Of a stretch of 64,000 nt of DNA, positions 45,530 through 57,735 are shown one piece after another. The stretch comes from Lotus japonicus (taxonomy: Eukaryota; Streptophyta; Magnoliopsida; Fabales; Fabaceae), in contig NC_080041.1 in assembly GCF_012489685.1 (NCBI RefSeq), forward strand, positions 31,423,780-31,487,779, read 5' to 3'. The position numbers were made by a program, and so were the translations under genes. Each line of letters opens with the position of its first letter. Positions within the stretch are counted from its first letter, which is position 1. The notes below the pieces were generated by a model. That model was not told where the DNA came from and did not search any database. It was given only the letters and a program-made list of their open reading frames with translations.

Positions 45530-45720
45530 AACTTTCAAACAATTGCTAAAAGGCCCCTCTAAAAATAAAATATAAAACATTTTTGATTTTCTAAAAAACA
45601 ATTCAAATTTGAACAGAAAAAGAAAATTTGAAAATACTAATACACATGGCATCATATTATTTGCTAAAAGGGTTGGAGGCACCACACCCTTAAAAATAGG
45701 GAGGCATCACAGAATTTGCC
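45530..45720. repeat. MULE right terminal inverted repeat
   Basis: Ends GGAGGCATCACAGAATTTGC-C, the inverse partner of 34030. Followed by the 9-bp duplication. Confidence 0.75.
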
Positions 45721-45729
45721 AATTAGGTT
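45721..45729. repeat. 9-bp target duplication (right) of the large MULE
   Basis: AATTAGGTT, identical to 34021-34029. Confidence 0.92.
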
Positions 45730-45849
45730 TTGTCAATTTAGTGGAAATATTAGGTTTAGTTAATAAGGGCTTGAAATTAAGTTTAGTTAATTTAGGGGGT
45801 ATGAGTTTTTTGGTGAGGTGGAGAAAATTCAAAACTATTTAAAAATCAG

Positions 45850-46100
45850 GTAAGCCTCATTAAAACACGTGAGCATGTCACTAGGTGGTTACATTCGTCA
45901 CCATGCTGTCTTTTGGCATGTTGGGGAGACCAGCAGGGCCTACTCCTTGATAGGAGCGTCAGCGAATCTCTTTAAGGAGGGTTGCCCTCTAAGTGAGATT
46001 TTTTCTGGACGCAGGGGGATTTGAACCCTCAACCCACGAGGCACGAGGTGGGAGTTAAACTCGGAACTTATGACCATTGCTGACCCAAGTTGGCAACTTT
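45850..46100 (-). mobile_element. SINE-like tRNA-related sequence
   Basis: Minus strand has GGGTTCAAATCCCCC (box B) near 46028-46014 and a box A-like GGGTCAGCAATGGTCA about 60 bases upstream, with a non-tRNA tail of about 150 bases. Arm pairing for a functional tRNA fails. No duplication found. Confidence 0.4.
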
Positions 46101-46149
46101 TTTTATTTTTATGAAATGGCAATAAAAAAACAAAACGAAGTTACTAAAA

Positions 46150-46519
46150 CTTGCAACAAAAGGGAGGGAAGGACTATACTATAATAGATCAAGTGCAATA
46201 ATGAGTGCCTATTAATACTTAATGGGTTCCCTACAAAGCCACCACCACCCGTGACCATCCACTCCCCTAGCTAGTGTTCCATTCCACTTGCTCTGCTCAT
46301 AGTGCTCTTTGCTATTCCAACGTGGACACCAGAACAGAGCCACAGTTTCCTCCCAAAGTGCTCTATGTTCTTTGTTCTTTCTCATCTCTCTCTATTCTAA
46401 GTCTCAGCATCAATTTCACTCTTTACTTCGCTGTGAAGGATGTGAGAAATTGACAATGCTTTAAATTTGTGTTGGTGTTGGAATCTTTACAGGAACTTCC
46501 TTTTTTCGTACAAGATCAG
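46150..46519 (+). promoter_or_regulatory. ACR3 promoter and first leader exon
   Basis: CT-rich leader (46330-46450) ends in a consensus donor ATCAG/GTATGT at 46519/46520, 2.5 kb upstream of the ACR3 ATG. No other gene can use it on this strand. TATA-like CTATACTATAATAG lies near 46172. A second small leader exon may lie at 48905-48931 and a third at 48993-49036 (after TTTGATATAG). Confidence 0.45.
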
Positions 46520-48992
46520 GTATGTACTTAATTTTCTCTGTAACTTCTTATATGCTGCAAATCAATTCGAATTAATTATGTTAATTATACCAAGTTCTCA
46601 TTACTAGTTGAATTTATTAAGAAAAATTCATCGTTGAATCAATGAATACTATCCATTTGAAGAAAGTGTTTGGTTTCTTCATTCAGACAAGTGACATGAA
46701 AGGGAAATATCTCTCTCTCTCAGTCTCATATCCTAATTTAATCCTTAGAACTGGCTTCAATCTCTTAATTTTGTTTGTTGCTCTGTGGATTCTTCAATCT
46801 CAGATATCCTTTTATTTTAGCTTCTAGTAACTCTTAGATTGTAGCGTTGCTGTGTTTCTTCATGTTAAAAAACAAAAACATGCACTTTTGTTCGCCATGA
46901 AGACAAATCACTTTCAAAGAATCTTGTCGAAAAAATCATACATAAAACCTTGTATCCTAGTTGTCAGTAATCATGACATAAATTGGACTGACTAACCGTC
47001 ACAGAATGATAAAATTAAAAAGCCGAATTATAGTTGTTAATTGGATGTTTGGATTAATTCCAAGGTTAGAATGATAAATTCCAATACACGCGTTAAATCC
47101 AAGTTTAGCATCCAACTCTGATGTACGTTACTTACACATGAATGAATATTATCCACGTGGTCGTGAAGTTTCTTATCCGATGGCTTCTTTGTCTCCTCCC
47201 AATACCATCAGAAATTGGAACGATTTTATCTTTCTAGAAGGGTTTGTTTTTTATTTTCAGAAGAAAAAGTAATCGATTCAGCACTTCGTCCCTTAAATAA
47301 ATGGTTGAATGTTCGACTCTCATCTTTTGTAAAAGTACAGAACTTCTTAGCCAGCCCTCCACCACCGTGGAGGCAACAGGATGTGGGATACCTTGAGCAA
47401 GATAAAATATCTAATTTTTTAAAATTCTATTTGATTTATTGAATAACTCTAAAACAACCACATTAATATAACTTAAATAATACTCCATGCTTTAATTTAT
47501 TTGAAGCAGATCATAATTTTTTTAAGTATTCATATAAAAATCAGATTAATAAACAATCTTTATATTTAAATTTTTAAAAGTGTTTTTAAAAATTAATTTC
47601 AAAATCTGTAATTAAATTGGCCTAAATATTCCCATTACAGATGGAATCAAATATTGATGCCACTTTCAAGTTATTTTTCGGTCGGGCTTTATAGATTCTT
47701 TTTTGCTACCTTTACATTTTTTACAAGTTCTTCTCCAAAGTCATTCTTTTGGGCATGATACTCCAATGGCCTGAGAATGTTTCATGTCCACCTGGAGTTT
47801 TGTTGTTGCTTGAAACTGCTTCCTAGTGTCCACTCCCATTATTTTCCTAATTTTTTATTTTTTATGGTACATAAATGACAGTTTTTTATGAATTTTTAAT
47901 TTTTTAATGCTACTTTTTAGTGCACTATGCACTCATCCATGTTTTGCACCGAAAATGTCTCCTTTTACTGAAATGCCGTGATTCTTCAGATAGCTTCTTT
48001 ATTCTCTCTTTTGGCATTTGATAATCTACTGGTCACGGAACGTTCAGCACTAAAATTTTGTTCTTCAAATCATGTTCAAAGAATCAAAGGTCAAGAGAGA
48101 AACCATGTGGATTCTTTTCCATAAGAAAAATGCATGGTCAAGTGTGTGCTTAAAGCACTTTATTGAACTATGATGTCAAACTTTTAAATTGCATTTAATT
48201 CGTGTAGAAATATAAAAAATTGTGAACCACTACTTATGATCATGACTTACATCCACACACTTAGGAATAGATACTCCATTAACTATTAATTAATCACCAA
48301 TAACTCAGCATTCGTTCAATTCATGATGGAATCCTTGGAAGTGAACAATACATTTAGTTATTTAATTGATTTTTATTTTTGAAATGTATTTAATTGAAAT
48401 TATTGATCAAGGGATTTTGCCAATTTCTGTTATGTGAATACTTGTCTAGAATAATTCTGTATATACAGTGCAAAATACAACTTTCCACTGTGTATTCATT
48501 AAGTAAGATTTGGTGGATTGGGGTAAACTGTGTCTATGTCTCTATGATATAAACCGGGGTCATCTTTGAACGAGAAAATGGTATCCTTCGTCTTTCTCAA
48601 ATAAATATTGATAGGTATAACCTTTTGTGGTGGTTATAATCCCTCTCGAAACCTTAAATCATATGGTAAAACCATGGGTTTAAATCAAGATTGGCGACCG
48701 GACGGCCAATATAAAGGCCACAACTTGATTGCAACCGCAACTGTGACCGCAACCGCAATTTAAAACTGTCGGGTTAAACTATTAAGTCCAAGAGATATTC
48801 TGGTAAAAACCCAAAATTTATTGATCTCTATGGTATCCTGTCCAGCTCTTGAAAAACTGCATTTTTGCACTTTTTCCTCTACGTACTTGTTGTATCTCAC
48901 TCCAGTAATGCAGCTTGGAATCTGAAGATTGAGGTAGGAAAAGTAATAGTTCTGTTTCTCCTTCTAATTAGACTTTTTCACTTTGATATAGG
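46520..48992 (+). other. Presumed leader introns of ACR3
   Basis: No coding signal. At 48655-48775 AAACCATGGGTTTAAATC...GCAACCGCAACTG resembles the MITE in ACR3 intron 6 (53308-53467). Confidence 0.35.
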
Positions 48993-49036
48993 AAAAACAA
49001 AGCTAGCTGTTGACTGGAGAAGTTGGCTTAAATTGT

Positions 49037-52000
49037 ATGGCAAAAGTTTGCTGGCCATATTTTGATCCGGAGTATGAGAACTTCAGCTATAGAATCAACC
49101 CTCCAAGGTATACTTTTATATTCCCTTCAAATGCAATTGTTGTTTCCAATTTTCAATTATCTTCAAATTTTATACTCTTTAGGATAAAGCACTGCAGAAA
49201 AAAAGATTATGAAATCACAATATAAAGAACTTTAGTGTTTGTATTAACGATCATTAAACATTTTCATATTTTCCCAAGTGATCACAATATACAGATTTTT
49301 TAATGTTGGCATTGAGAATATGAGAGGGCGAACCTTAGCGCTATAGTAAGGTTACTGCCACGTGACTTTATGTTCACAGGAAGCTGCTAGGCAACATTAA
49401 ATACATAAAGTTGGTCCTCTTTGGACCTCGCGCACAGCGTGAGCTTATAGCACCAGACATGTCTTTGTTGCCCTTATTAAGGATCTCTTAACATTTTCAG
49501 ATTTTCCCAAGTGTTGCCTAAGTGCATTAACATAGTCTTAGAAGTGAAAACGTGAAAATAAAATAAATAAATAAACCATCAAAACATGATCATATGCTTC
49601 TTTAATTCTTAGCTAGTCCTTGTTGTTATAAGAAAGATGTCATGATTTCAATCCCTAGTGGAGTCTGAGGTTAAACACCTTGTAGAATTGGGTTTACGAT
49701 GAGAAATTCTAATACCCATAAGAAGTGACTCGTTTATGGTGAACTCTGTTTCCGCTTCGCAGGGTCTCTGTGGACAATGATAGTTGCCATGATTGTACAG
49801 TTATCAAGGTATAATTTCTCAAAATAATTAGATATCAACTCTTTTCATGGTCTCGTTGAGTGTGATTTGGCCGTTTAGCATATCTTAGGAAACCTGGATT
49901 TTAATTTTTGAAGTTCATTGAACCTTTAATCTTTTATTTTCTTCTAACTTCATTCAATTTAACTTTATATACGATGAATTAGATTGAGTTGGCCCCCAAA
50001 TTCTCTGACCAAAAGTCAAAACTTTAGCCAAATTTGATTTGATCAGACGATCATTTTTAATCTACCCAACCCATTATACCCTTTGCTAGATTTCCTAAGA
50101 TTAATCTGCATTTGCAGAAACTTATCTTTAGCAATATTTTCCAACTTGAAAGTTCATAGAGAAAAGAAGTTGCAAATTTGAACTGAAACCTTGTTGAAGA
50201 GGTAGAAGTCCTGCTAAAACCTCATTCAGTTAATTTCTAATTAATTTCTTTATCATAGTAAGTTATGCAAAAGGTTATGTTACCCCAAGTAGCCATTATG
50301 AGATCATCTTTTTCCATGGTTCTTGCCGGAATCATTCACAGGGAGATGAGTTGATGCAATGACTAATGCATTCCGTTTTTGCTAAAAAATAATGCAGATT
50401 GATAGTGTTAACAAACCTGGAATTCTTCTGGAAGTCGTACAAATCCTGACAGATCTCGACTTCATAATTACCAAAGCTTACGTATCTTCTGATGGTGTAT
50501 GGTTTATGGATGGTATGTTTGAGATTAAATTCAAACTTGAATCTGTAATCTGTAATGTGTATTGACAGTTAGCACACAGATATGTCCTGCTCATGCTTGT
50601 TATTAGCCTAAACAAATATTGTTAATCATTGAGAACATTGCTTACAATCAAGAATTTGAATCTATACATGGAAGAATGCTCTTGGAGTATTTTTAAAAGT
50701 GTCTTTGTATCTCTTTATATTAGAAAGAGGTTAGAATTTGAGAGGTCTAACTCTCTCCCAAAAGCTAGCTTAGTAGTCGGGTTGTTCTACCCTATATAAA
50801 GGCTTATTTGGTCATACTCATATCTCTAGTCAATGTGAGACTTCTCAACACACCCTTTCACCCAGGACCAGACATCTGGAGTGGAATTTGTAGGAATGAA
50901 CATTTGGAGGTAGCCCATATGTGAGTAGTCTCCGATAAACAAATGTAGGATAAACTCTGATAACATGTTAGAAACTAATTAACAGCATTGGTTTGCACGG
51001 TTATATACCATGGTTAACTACTATTCTATGACTGATTGTAGTTATAGTTAACTAACCAATACAATAGTATGCTAAGCTAACTAACTCTAATCAGCTAAGC
51101 TACTATGCTAAAACTGCTATACTTAAATACTTTTGAGACCAAGATGGAAATGTCATTGTTTATTGTACAAAGCACTTGGATAGAAAACCGCACACTTGTA
51201 GTTCCTATGGAGATAGTTACTTAAACATTATTGTCTCAGAAATGAATGCGAGATGGCTTTATAGACAAATCCTTTTCTACATTCTCTCTCTTATTCATAT
51301 GCTGACACACTCCCATGCATAGATGTAACAAAACACTGTTCAAACAAGGAGCTAATATGCTTAACTAATGTTATTAACAGTATTTCATGTCACGGATCAG
51401 CAAGGAAAAAAGGTAACAGACAGCAAAACTATTGATGTCATTGAAAAGGTAAACATCTTTCTCCTCTATATGTATGTTTGAAAATTCTTCTAGAATTAAT
51501 TTTGGAGTCAAAATCAATTATAGGTCGAAGCTTCTGTGAGGTGCTTCTGAGCATCAGAATTTATTCCCAGAATAGAGAACTAATCGAAACATGCTATTCT
51601 ATATATTTATCTCATATAAAGGATATGCCAGCAATCTAACCATCCTAGAAAAGGATTTCAATTATGATTTAACGGAATGAAATAGTTTAACCTTTTAAAG
51701 AGTTCCTTAAATGGAGGGTTTTTTAATAGTAAGCTTTAGCTGTATATTAGAAAAGAAACCATCCATGATTCCAATTCTTATTGTGCAATGTTAGCAATAT
51801 AGTCTTTTGAATATTCTACTTAACAGACTCTCTTACTTAACACTCTGTGATTCGCCAATTTTTTAAAGAAGTCTACACACTTGTTAAAAGACAATCAATT
51901 TATGACGCAAGTGTATTGACTTTTTAAATAGAGGCTAATCATATACTGTGTGATCAAAAGAGTTTGTGGTTTACATTTCTTTCTCAAAATTATTTGAAAA

Positions 52001-54351
52001 GAATTGGTAGTATGAAGTGGGCACCAGATACACACACCATATTTAAAACCAGATTTCACCTATTACTGCAAAAAAAAAATTGTGACAAATGTACATCCCT
52101 GGTGTGTTGATGATCTTCCCTGCCATTTCCATAATCACACAGCAGTATTGCACCCTTGCACTGACAGAAGAGTATTACACATGTCAAACACTGATAACTA
52201 CTTGTGAACATGACAATAGGCTCTAGGACCAAAGGGAAAGAGCACAGAAGGTGTAAAAAGTTGGCCGGGCAAACGGGTTGCCGTGCACTCGGTTGGTGAC
52301 CATACAGCCGTTGAGCTCATCGGTAGGGACCGCCCAGGTCTCTTGTCTGAGATATCCGCCGTCCTTGCCAGCCTTCAATTTAATGTGATTGCTGCTGAAG
52401 TTTGGACTCATAACAGGCGAATAGCTTGTGTCCTTTATGTCAATGATGCTACAAACCAAGCCATTGATGACCAGAAAAAGTTATCTATTATGGAGGAGCA
52501 GCTCAACCACATTCTACGCGTATCTGATGAGGAGGAGGATGAAAAAGAGGCCAAGAACAATTTCTACATGGGCTCCACCCATATGGATAGGAGACTCCAT
52601 CAAATGTTGTTTGCTGATAGGGACTATGAAAGGGCTAGTGTAACAACAACAACACCGGATGTTGATTGTCCTCTCTCTTTCAGGCCGAAAATCGAAATTG
52701 AACGATGCGGGGAAAAAGGTTACTCAGCTGTTAGTGTGAAATGCAAAGATAGGGCCAAGTTGATGTTTGATATCGTTTGCACTCTCACTGACATGCAATA
52801 TGTTGTTTTCCATGCTACAATCTCGTCTGAAGGGCCTTATGCATCCCAGGTACACATGATTTATCGACTATAATCCATTCTTTGCTGCTAATTTTCTGGA
52901 TTGAATCCTATGTCTAAATTTTCTTCAATTTTATTGTCGCACAGTGTTTGAAGATATAGGGTATAACAGATTACCTTTCTGAAAAATTCACAGAAGGAAT
53001 TAATTGAGAAAAATTGAATTAGAATGACCAAATTGTGAACTTTAGACTAAAAGTGTTGATGTGATAATTTCAGGAGTACTTCATCCGGCACATGGATGGA
53101 TGCACACTTGATACTGAAGGGGAGAAAGAAAGGGTCACCAAATGCATTGAAGCTGCTATTCAAAGAAGAGTAAGCGAGGTAATGTGTCAGTATGCTTCTT
53201 TAACTCTCTCACATTAAAAGAAGACGTGGATGAACTTGTGGTTCTCAACTCATAGTAAGTCTTTCATGCTCAATCATAGAACATGATATCTTGAGATGGT
53301 TTCCTACATGGTTTTAAATTGCAGTTATGGCCGCAGTTGCGGTTGCATTGTGAACCTTGAAATTGAAGACAAATGCGACCATAATTTGCGGAAACGGTGC
53401 AATTTCAAGGACTCAGAAAAATCTTGCGGCTGTAACTGTAGTTCGGAATGGAATTTCAAACCATGGTTTCCCAACAATGATTAATTTTCTAGACATGATT
53501 TCCCCCCAGCTCACATGTCTTCTTCTCAAGTCACCGATCTACTATTCTTTTCTGTTCAATTCCCTTCCCTCTTTCTTTCCGAGCATTGATTCTACAGCAG
53601 AAAGTCTTCTGAGTTTAACGGAGTTATACATTTTGCACCTGCAGCTATCTACTTGTATTGTTGCGAATGGTACGGTATACTTGGGGCTATGAATCGGTGA
53701 CAGTGATGCTCTTTTGTCTTCAATAGAGCTTAAGAATCCATAAGCTCCACGTAATATCATCTGCATCCCTATAACCTGAAAACTACAACAAAAAAAGAAA
53801 AGAAAAGAAAAGAGTTACCCTTAAGAAGGAATATTTATGTTTATCATATGCAAATTCATTGTTCATGTGACAATGTCACTATCAGGCAGATATATATATC
53901 CTGAACTAGCATCTTCTGTCTATTTGACATTTAATTTCTTCATATAATTAATTAACTAATCTTCAAGAAATGCAGAAGATGATACATAGTGTTGTGTTAC
54001 CATTGATCCTCTGGGTGATGGACACAGGGTGTGAGCCTTGAGCTGTGTGCAAAGGACAGAGTTGGCTTGTTGTCTGAAGTAACTAGGATTCTACGAGAGC
54101 ATGGCTTGACAGTGTGTAGGGCTGGTGTGTCCACTGTTGGAGAAAAGGGACTCAATGTGTTCTACGTGAGAGATGCATATGGGAACCCTGTGGACATGAA
54201 GATCATCGAAGCTCTGCGTAAAGAAATTGGCCAGACTGTGATGGTGAATGTGAAGAGGGTACCAACCAATGCCAAAGCACCAGCTGAAACACGAGGATGG
54301 GCCAAAATAAGCTTCTTCTTTGGGAACTTGTTGGAAAGGTTCTTAACTTGA
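49037..54351 (+). CDS. ACR3: ACT domain-repeat protein ACR3, seven exons
   Basis: Exons 49037-49107, 49763-49808, 50398-50512, 51381-51448, 52220-52849, 53074-53178 and 54028-54351 have GT-AG borders, join in phase and encode 452 aa. The start [20 protein letters not shown] and the end [11 protein letters not shown] are those of Arabidopsis ACR3 as I know it, at almost the same length. Four ACT domains are visible: about 37-92 ([20 protein letters not shown]), 128-185 ([18 protein letters not shown]), 267-340 ([20 protein letters not shown]) and 347-420 ([20 protein letters not shown]). ACT domains bind amino acids; ACR proteins are thought to be sensors and have no catalytic domain. A putative nuclear role is known for rice relatives only. 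No damage seen. Introns 1, 3 and 6 hold transposon fragments. Confidence 0.95.
49322..49480 (+). mobile_element. tRNA-derived SINE remnant in ACR3 intron 1
   Basis: GGGCGAACCTTAGCGCTATA and GTAAGGTTACTGCCACGTGA, then later CTCGCGCACAGCGTGAGCTT, match a very common plant SINE layout (GGGCGxACCTTGGCGCAACGG...GCGCACAGCGGGAGCTT). Box B is degraded. Confidence 0.55.
50690..50950 (+). mobile_element. LTR/TRIM-like fragment in ACR3 intron 3
   Basis: GAGGTCTAACTCTCTCCCAA, AAAGCTAGCTTAGTAG, TATATAAAGGC and CAATGTGAGACTTCTCAACA resemble a widespread plant LTR sequence (a GGGACTTC...CAACACA block after a TATA box). Limits approximate. Confidence 0.45.
51785..51980. mobile_element. Possible decayed MITE in ACR3 intron 4
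   Basis: CTCTTACTTAACACTCTGTG...CCAATTTTTTAAAG resembles, in inverted form, CTAATCATATACTGTGTGAT...AAAAGAGTTTGTGGTT. It is similar in plan to the MITE at 23994. Weak. Confidence 0.3.
53305..53470. mobile_element. MITE in ACR3 intron 6
   Basis: CATGGTTTTAAATTGCAGTT at the left is inverted in GGAATTTCAAACCATGG at the right. The inside is G/C-rich with GCCGCAGTTGCGGTTGC. Similar to a common plant MITE with TTTTAAATTGCGG ends. About 160 bp. Confidence 0.6.
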
Positions 54352-54410
54352 CTTGAGAGTTGAGAATGATACCACTTGCTTTGTAAGTGACACACCATGT
54401 TGTATGTAAC

Positions 54411-54416
54411 AATAAA
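54411..54416 (+). terminator. ACR3 polyadenylation signal
   Basis: AATAAA 60 bases after the ACR3 stop, followed by a GT-rich stretch (GGGTGTGTC). Confidence 0.6.
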
Positions 54417-54654
54417 AAGGGTGTGTCAAACTTGGACAATGCTTGAACTTGGTCTTTTTGTTTTAAACATATCTGCCTATTATATTGAAGCGCGAAATGT
54501 TGCGTTGCAACATGTCCTTTGCTTCAGCCTCGCATGTATAGCTTAGTTATAAGCTTATAAAGACTAAAGATACCATCTTTCATTATTGTGAATGTAACTT
54601 CAATTATAATAATTAAATACAGATTGAAAGGAAATATAATATTTATAATATATC

Positions 54655-54824
54655 ACTTTAAAATTTTATGTCCCCGAAGGATAGCTCAAGTAGTAAGAGC
54701 TAGAGACATAAGGGTTGGGGAGATGAAGGGTGAAGGTCCCGAGTTCGAACTCGGAGGAGGGATTAATTTACTAACATTTCTAACAACTAATATTTGCCTA
54801 TAAGAAAAAACTTTAAAATTTTAT
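54655..54824 (+). mobile_element. SINE with 15-bp target duplication
   Basis: ACTTTAAAATTTTAT flanks a 140-bp body (54670-54809). The body has box A (TAGCTCAAGTAGTAAGAGC) and box B (GAGTTCGAACTCGG) about 48 bases apart, and a short A6 tail. Complete and typical of plant tRNA-derived SINEs. Confidence 0.88.
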
Positions 54825-55455
54825 TAAAAAATACAAATTATAGATCATCTTATTTGTTACAAAAATTGAAAATACTTACCATATTACTAGGGTTAAAGAT
54901 ATATTTACTAATCTCATAACAATATTATACAATGATCTCTATGATAGATGCATGGAAAGGAGAAAATCACTCTAGAAAACCTATTGAAATCATTATTCAA
55001 AACATAATTTCCGTATAAGTTAGTATGACTAGTATTTTACTTTATGAGTTAAATTTGACATCCCACCCACCCAATTTGGCACCACACTTTATCACGGTAA
55101 AATATTATAATACCCAAATGTGAGTAAACTACTGTGTTCAGAAAACCTGGTATGTGGTGCCATTTAGGTTTCCCAGAAATAAAACTGATACATAACACAA
55201 ATCATCTACTTCTGTGTTCTAATACTTGGAAGTTGGAATGTATTTCCTTTGTTTAACATTTTGGAAGATGTTATTCTCGGAATACTCTGCATTGCGACTC
55301 AGCTAGGTCCTACAACTGGAAGCACATCATGAGTTGTTATCGCCTCTTTCAGCCACTTCTCCACTTGCCAAAGGGCAGCTTGAAAAGAACGCAATTTCTA
55401 TGTCAATGAATAACGAAAGTAAAAACGTAATTATTGACAACTACTTCCACATAAT
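54825..55455. other. Non-coding interval
   Basis: AT-rich sequence between the SINE and the plant-mobile-domain remnant. Nothing recognised. Confidence 0.35.
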
Positions 55456-55459
55456 GACA

Positions 55460-55920
55460 TTCAACTTACCACAACACCAACAATCATCCGTATAGACTCA
55501 GGTATGATGCACGAATGTGATGTCAAAATATACCAAGGCATGTGCTCGGGTATAGTCTCTGACGCAAAAGTAGCCTGAGCCCCTAGGGGGATGAGCCGAG
55601 TGTCGTATGAGGTGTACGTAACATCTATCTCCGCTGTGGTGGCTAGTATGTCTGTAGCAGTTGGGGGATGGGGGACCTTCTGGACGTACCCAAACTGATG
55701 AAGTACCCTCTATGGGAGATGAGGTCATATGATATGTGTCTCACGGTTGTACCCGAAATATAGTGACACCTCCTTCCGTGGTCGGTGCTCCCTATGGTCA
55801 TGGTAGGTTTCTTAATGACACCGTGCACGTCCATGTCATCCAAATGAAGTTGTCTCTGATGCACCGGCTCACACCCCTGTCTGACACACCTCACCAACCC
55901 CATATAATTCTCTGTCAACT
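55460..55920 (-). pseudogene. Plant-mobile-domain (PMD) gene remnant
   Basis: The minus strand, in two frames, reads LDDMDVHGVIKKPT, then LHQFGYVQKVPHPP and, after an acidic spacer, PEHMPWYILTSHSCIIPES. This resembles the end of PMD (aminotransferase-like) proteins carried by plant transposons: xRQFGYxQxIPxxP...YMxWYxxISHPxxxP. Stops and frame changes make it a relic. Family assignment is moderate. Confidence 0.5.
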
Positions 55921-56709
55921 GATCCCCTGCTTGAATAGTTCCTTGTTGTTTTTCTCTTCCTTTGAAATGTTTGTTTCTTAATAAATGTTTTCTTTATAAG
56001 GATCATTCAAATAAAATTAAGATAAAAGTGGTGTAGAGGTTAAAACATCAAAAGGTACATAAGTTAAGAGATATGTAGGTATTTTCTCCATCCGAACTGA
56101 ATTGATAAACGTGAGAGGAAGTTGAACTTGTGTTTGATGTTTTGAAAAGTGTTATGAAGAAGAAAGTTCAGAGTATGTTTAAGGATGACACTATAGTCAT
56201 TTTGAGTGATAGCATGAGCCATATTCACACCCGACTAAGGTCAAGAGTGTCCGACAAAGGCTATATCCGCTTCTAGAGCACCGTTTAAGAGAATTTTAGA
56301 ATTGAAGGAAGAATAAGAACCTCTAGGTATTTTTCCCATGACCAATGTTCCGATACGGAACTCTGGACTGTACGCACGTTAGGTTTTGCTTCATAGAAGT
56401 CCGTCGAAGCTAAGACTTTATCTTCACAGGGACTTTAATTAAGACCCTGAATAAAGAGTGTTTCTCTCCGGAGCTTCTAACGACGTTTTTGATCCTTTTC
56501 CAGAAGGAAGTTTCTTCATCCGACGTCGACTGCAAAAAGTAGTTTTTCGACGTATTTTGACCCTCTGTGTTTGAGACGTTTTCTTCAATTAAAAGAACCT
56601 CAAAATAAGTTTCGGCATTCTATTGCCGAATACTTACTTAAAATCAGCAGATGAAAGTACCAAAACACCCTGACCCGCGAAATCTTTCTTTTCCGCGTTT
56701 TCTCTCTCC

Positions 56710-56717
56710 TATAAAAC
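56710..56717 (+). promoter_or_regulatory. TATA box of the second large LTR
   Basis: CCTATAAAACG, in the same relative place as TATATATAG at about 5848 of the first copy. Confidence 0.45.
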
Positions 56718-56769
56718 GAGAAAAAAATGGAATTTCTTCCATTTTCCCCATTGTGGCCGAGGAGCATCT

Positions 56770-56794
56770 AGAGAGAGAGAGAGAGAGAGAGAGG
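56770..56794. repeat. (GA)n microsatellite
   Basis: Twelve uninterrupted AG/GA units in the LTR leader. Confidence 0.9.
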
Positions 56795-57594
56795 AAGAGC
56801 TTTTCTTCATTCCTTGCCTGATTCGCCTGATTTCTGTTGCATTGGATCGGTACCAAGGTAACCTTCATCATCCTTAAATCTTGGCCAAAATGCCCCTAAT
56901 TCGCATTTTAAGTCCTTTAATTTTTCTGAGAGTTTTCCTGCCCTAGATATCACCTAACATTACCTAGGAATTAAATTAGATCAAAGAAAAAGTTCGGGAA
57001 GCCCTATTTTGAGGCTATGACCGAGAGCACTGTTTTGGAAGAGGGGGAGGGGGAATCGTTTTCGCGTTTGCTTAGGGACGAGGAATGAACTAGGTTTATT
57101 TACGACTGATTTGCTTTTATGGAGCTTGTTTTGATGAGACTAGTTTCTTTGTTCTAGGTTCGCAACTTTCATGCACTACTTCTACTCACGAAGGTAAGGG
57201 TAACTCAGTATAGAGTGTCTTTGAGTCTTGCATGCTTTAATCGCACTGCTTGCGTTTGAGATGAAGGTGTTAAATTTGATTGGCGTTTGATTGAAATATT
57301 GGCATGCATGCAAATTGCAATATTGTATACTTTCTTATGTTGACTGTTTCTGAGGCTTGTGTCAAATGTTTTCTGAGGCTTCGGCCATTGTTAAACCTCG
57401 AGGCTTATGCCTTTGTTTTCTGGGGTTAGGCCATTATTCCTTGCTTAATGATTTATTTGATGAGTTGGTATGCATAATTGAATTGACTTATGCTCGTTGA
57501 TAATATGAATAATATGTGGTTAATCTGAATTGACTATTGGATTGGAAGTTGTTCCTGAATTGGCATATATGGCTTAAGTTTAAGTTAAAGTGGT

Positions 57595-57735
57595 GATGAG
57601 GAGGTGTGGTCCTATCATTATCCCGTCTTGTATGACACTATAAGCGACGATCAGGAGGTGTGGTCCTATGATGGTCCCATCTTGTGTGGCGATGATGAGG
57701 TGTGGTCCTATCATCGTCCGGTCTTGAGAGACGTT
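57595..57735. repeat. Three imperfect tandem units in the second LTR
   Basis: GGTGTGGTCCTAT begins at 57603, 57657 and 57699, each followed by CCCGTCTTG-like sequence. Confidence 0.75.

Larger units (their letters stand above)
34030..45720 (-). mobile_element. 11.7-kb multi-gene Mutator-like element
   Basis: Flanked by an exact 9-bp duplication AATTAGGTT. The inverted termini match at 16 of the first 21 bases (GGTCCCTTCTGTGGTGCCTC at the left; the inverse of the right end is GGCAAATTCTGTGATGCCTC). Looser similarity continues about 150-200 bases (GTGGTGCCTC, GGCATGTATTA/GCCATGTGTATTA). Contents: double-B3 gene and GRF zinc-finger gene on plus, Ulp1 protease and FAR1/MURA transposase on minus, plus a 100-bp minisatellite. 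Orientation is given by the transposase. The transposase and protease appear intact, so the element may be autonomous. Confidence 0.92.

Noticed and set aside
46000..46100. Minus-strand tRNA gene suggested by GGGTTCAAATCCCCC
   Set aside because: Only the T-arm-like box B is convincing. Acceptor and anticodon stems cannot be formed, so it is listed as SINE-like.
52223..52459. Minus-strand frame over ACR3 exon 5
   Set aside because: Shadow of a strongly supported plus-strand coding exon.
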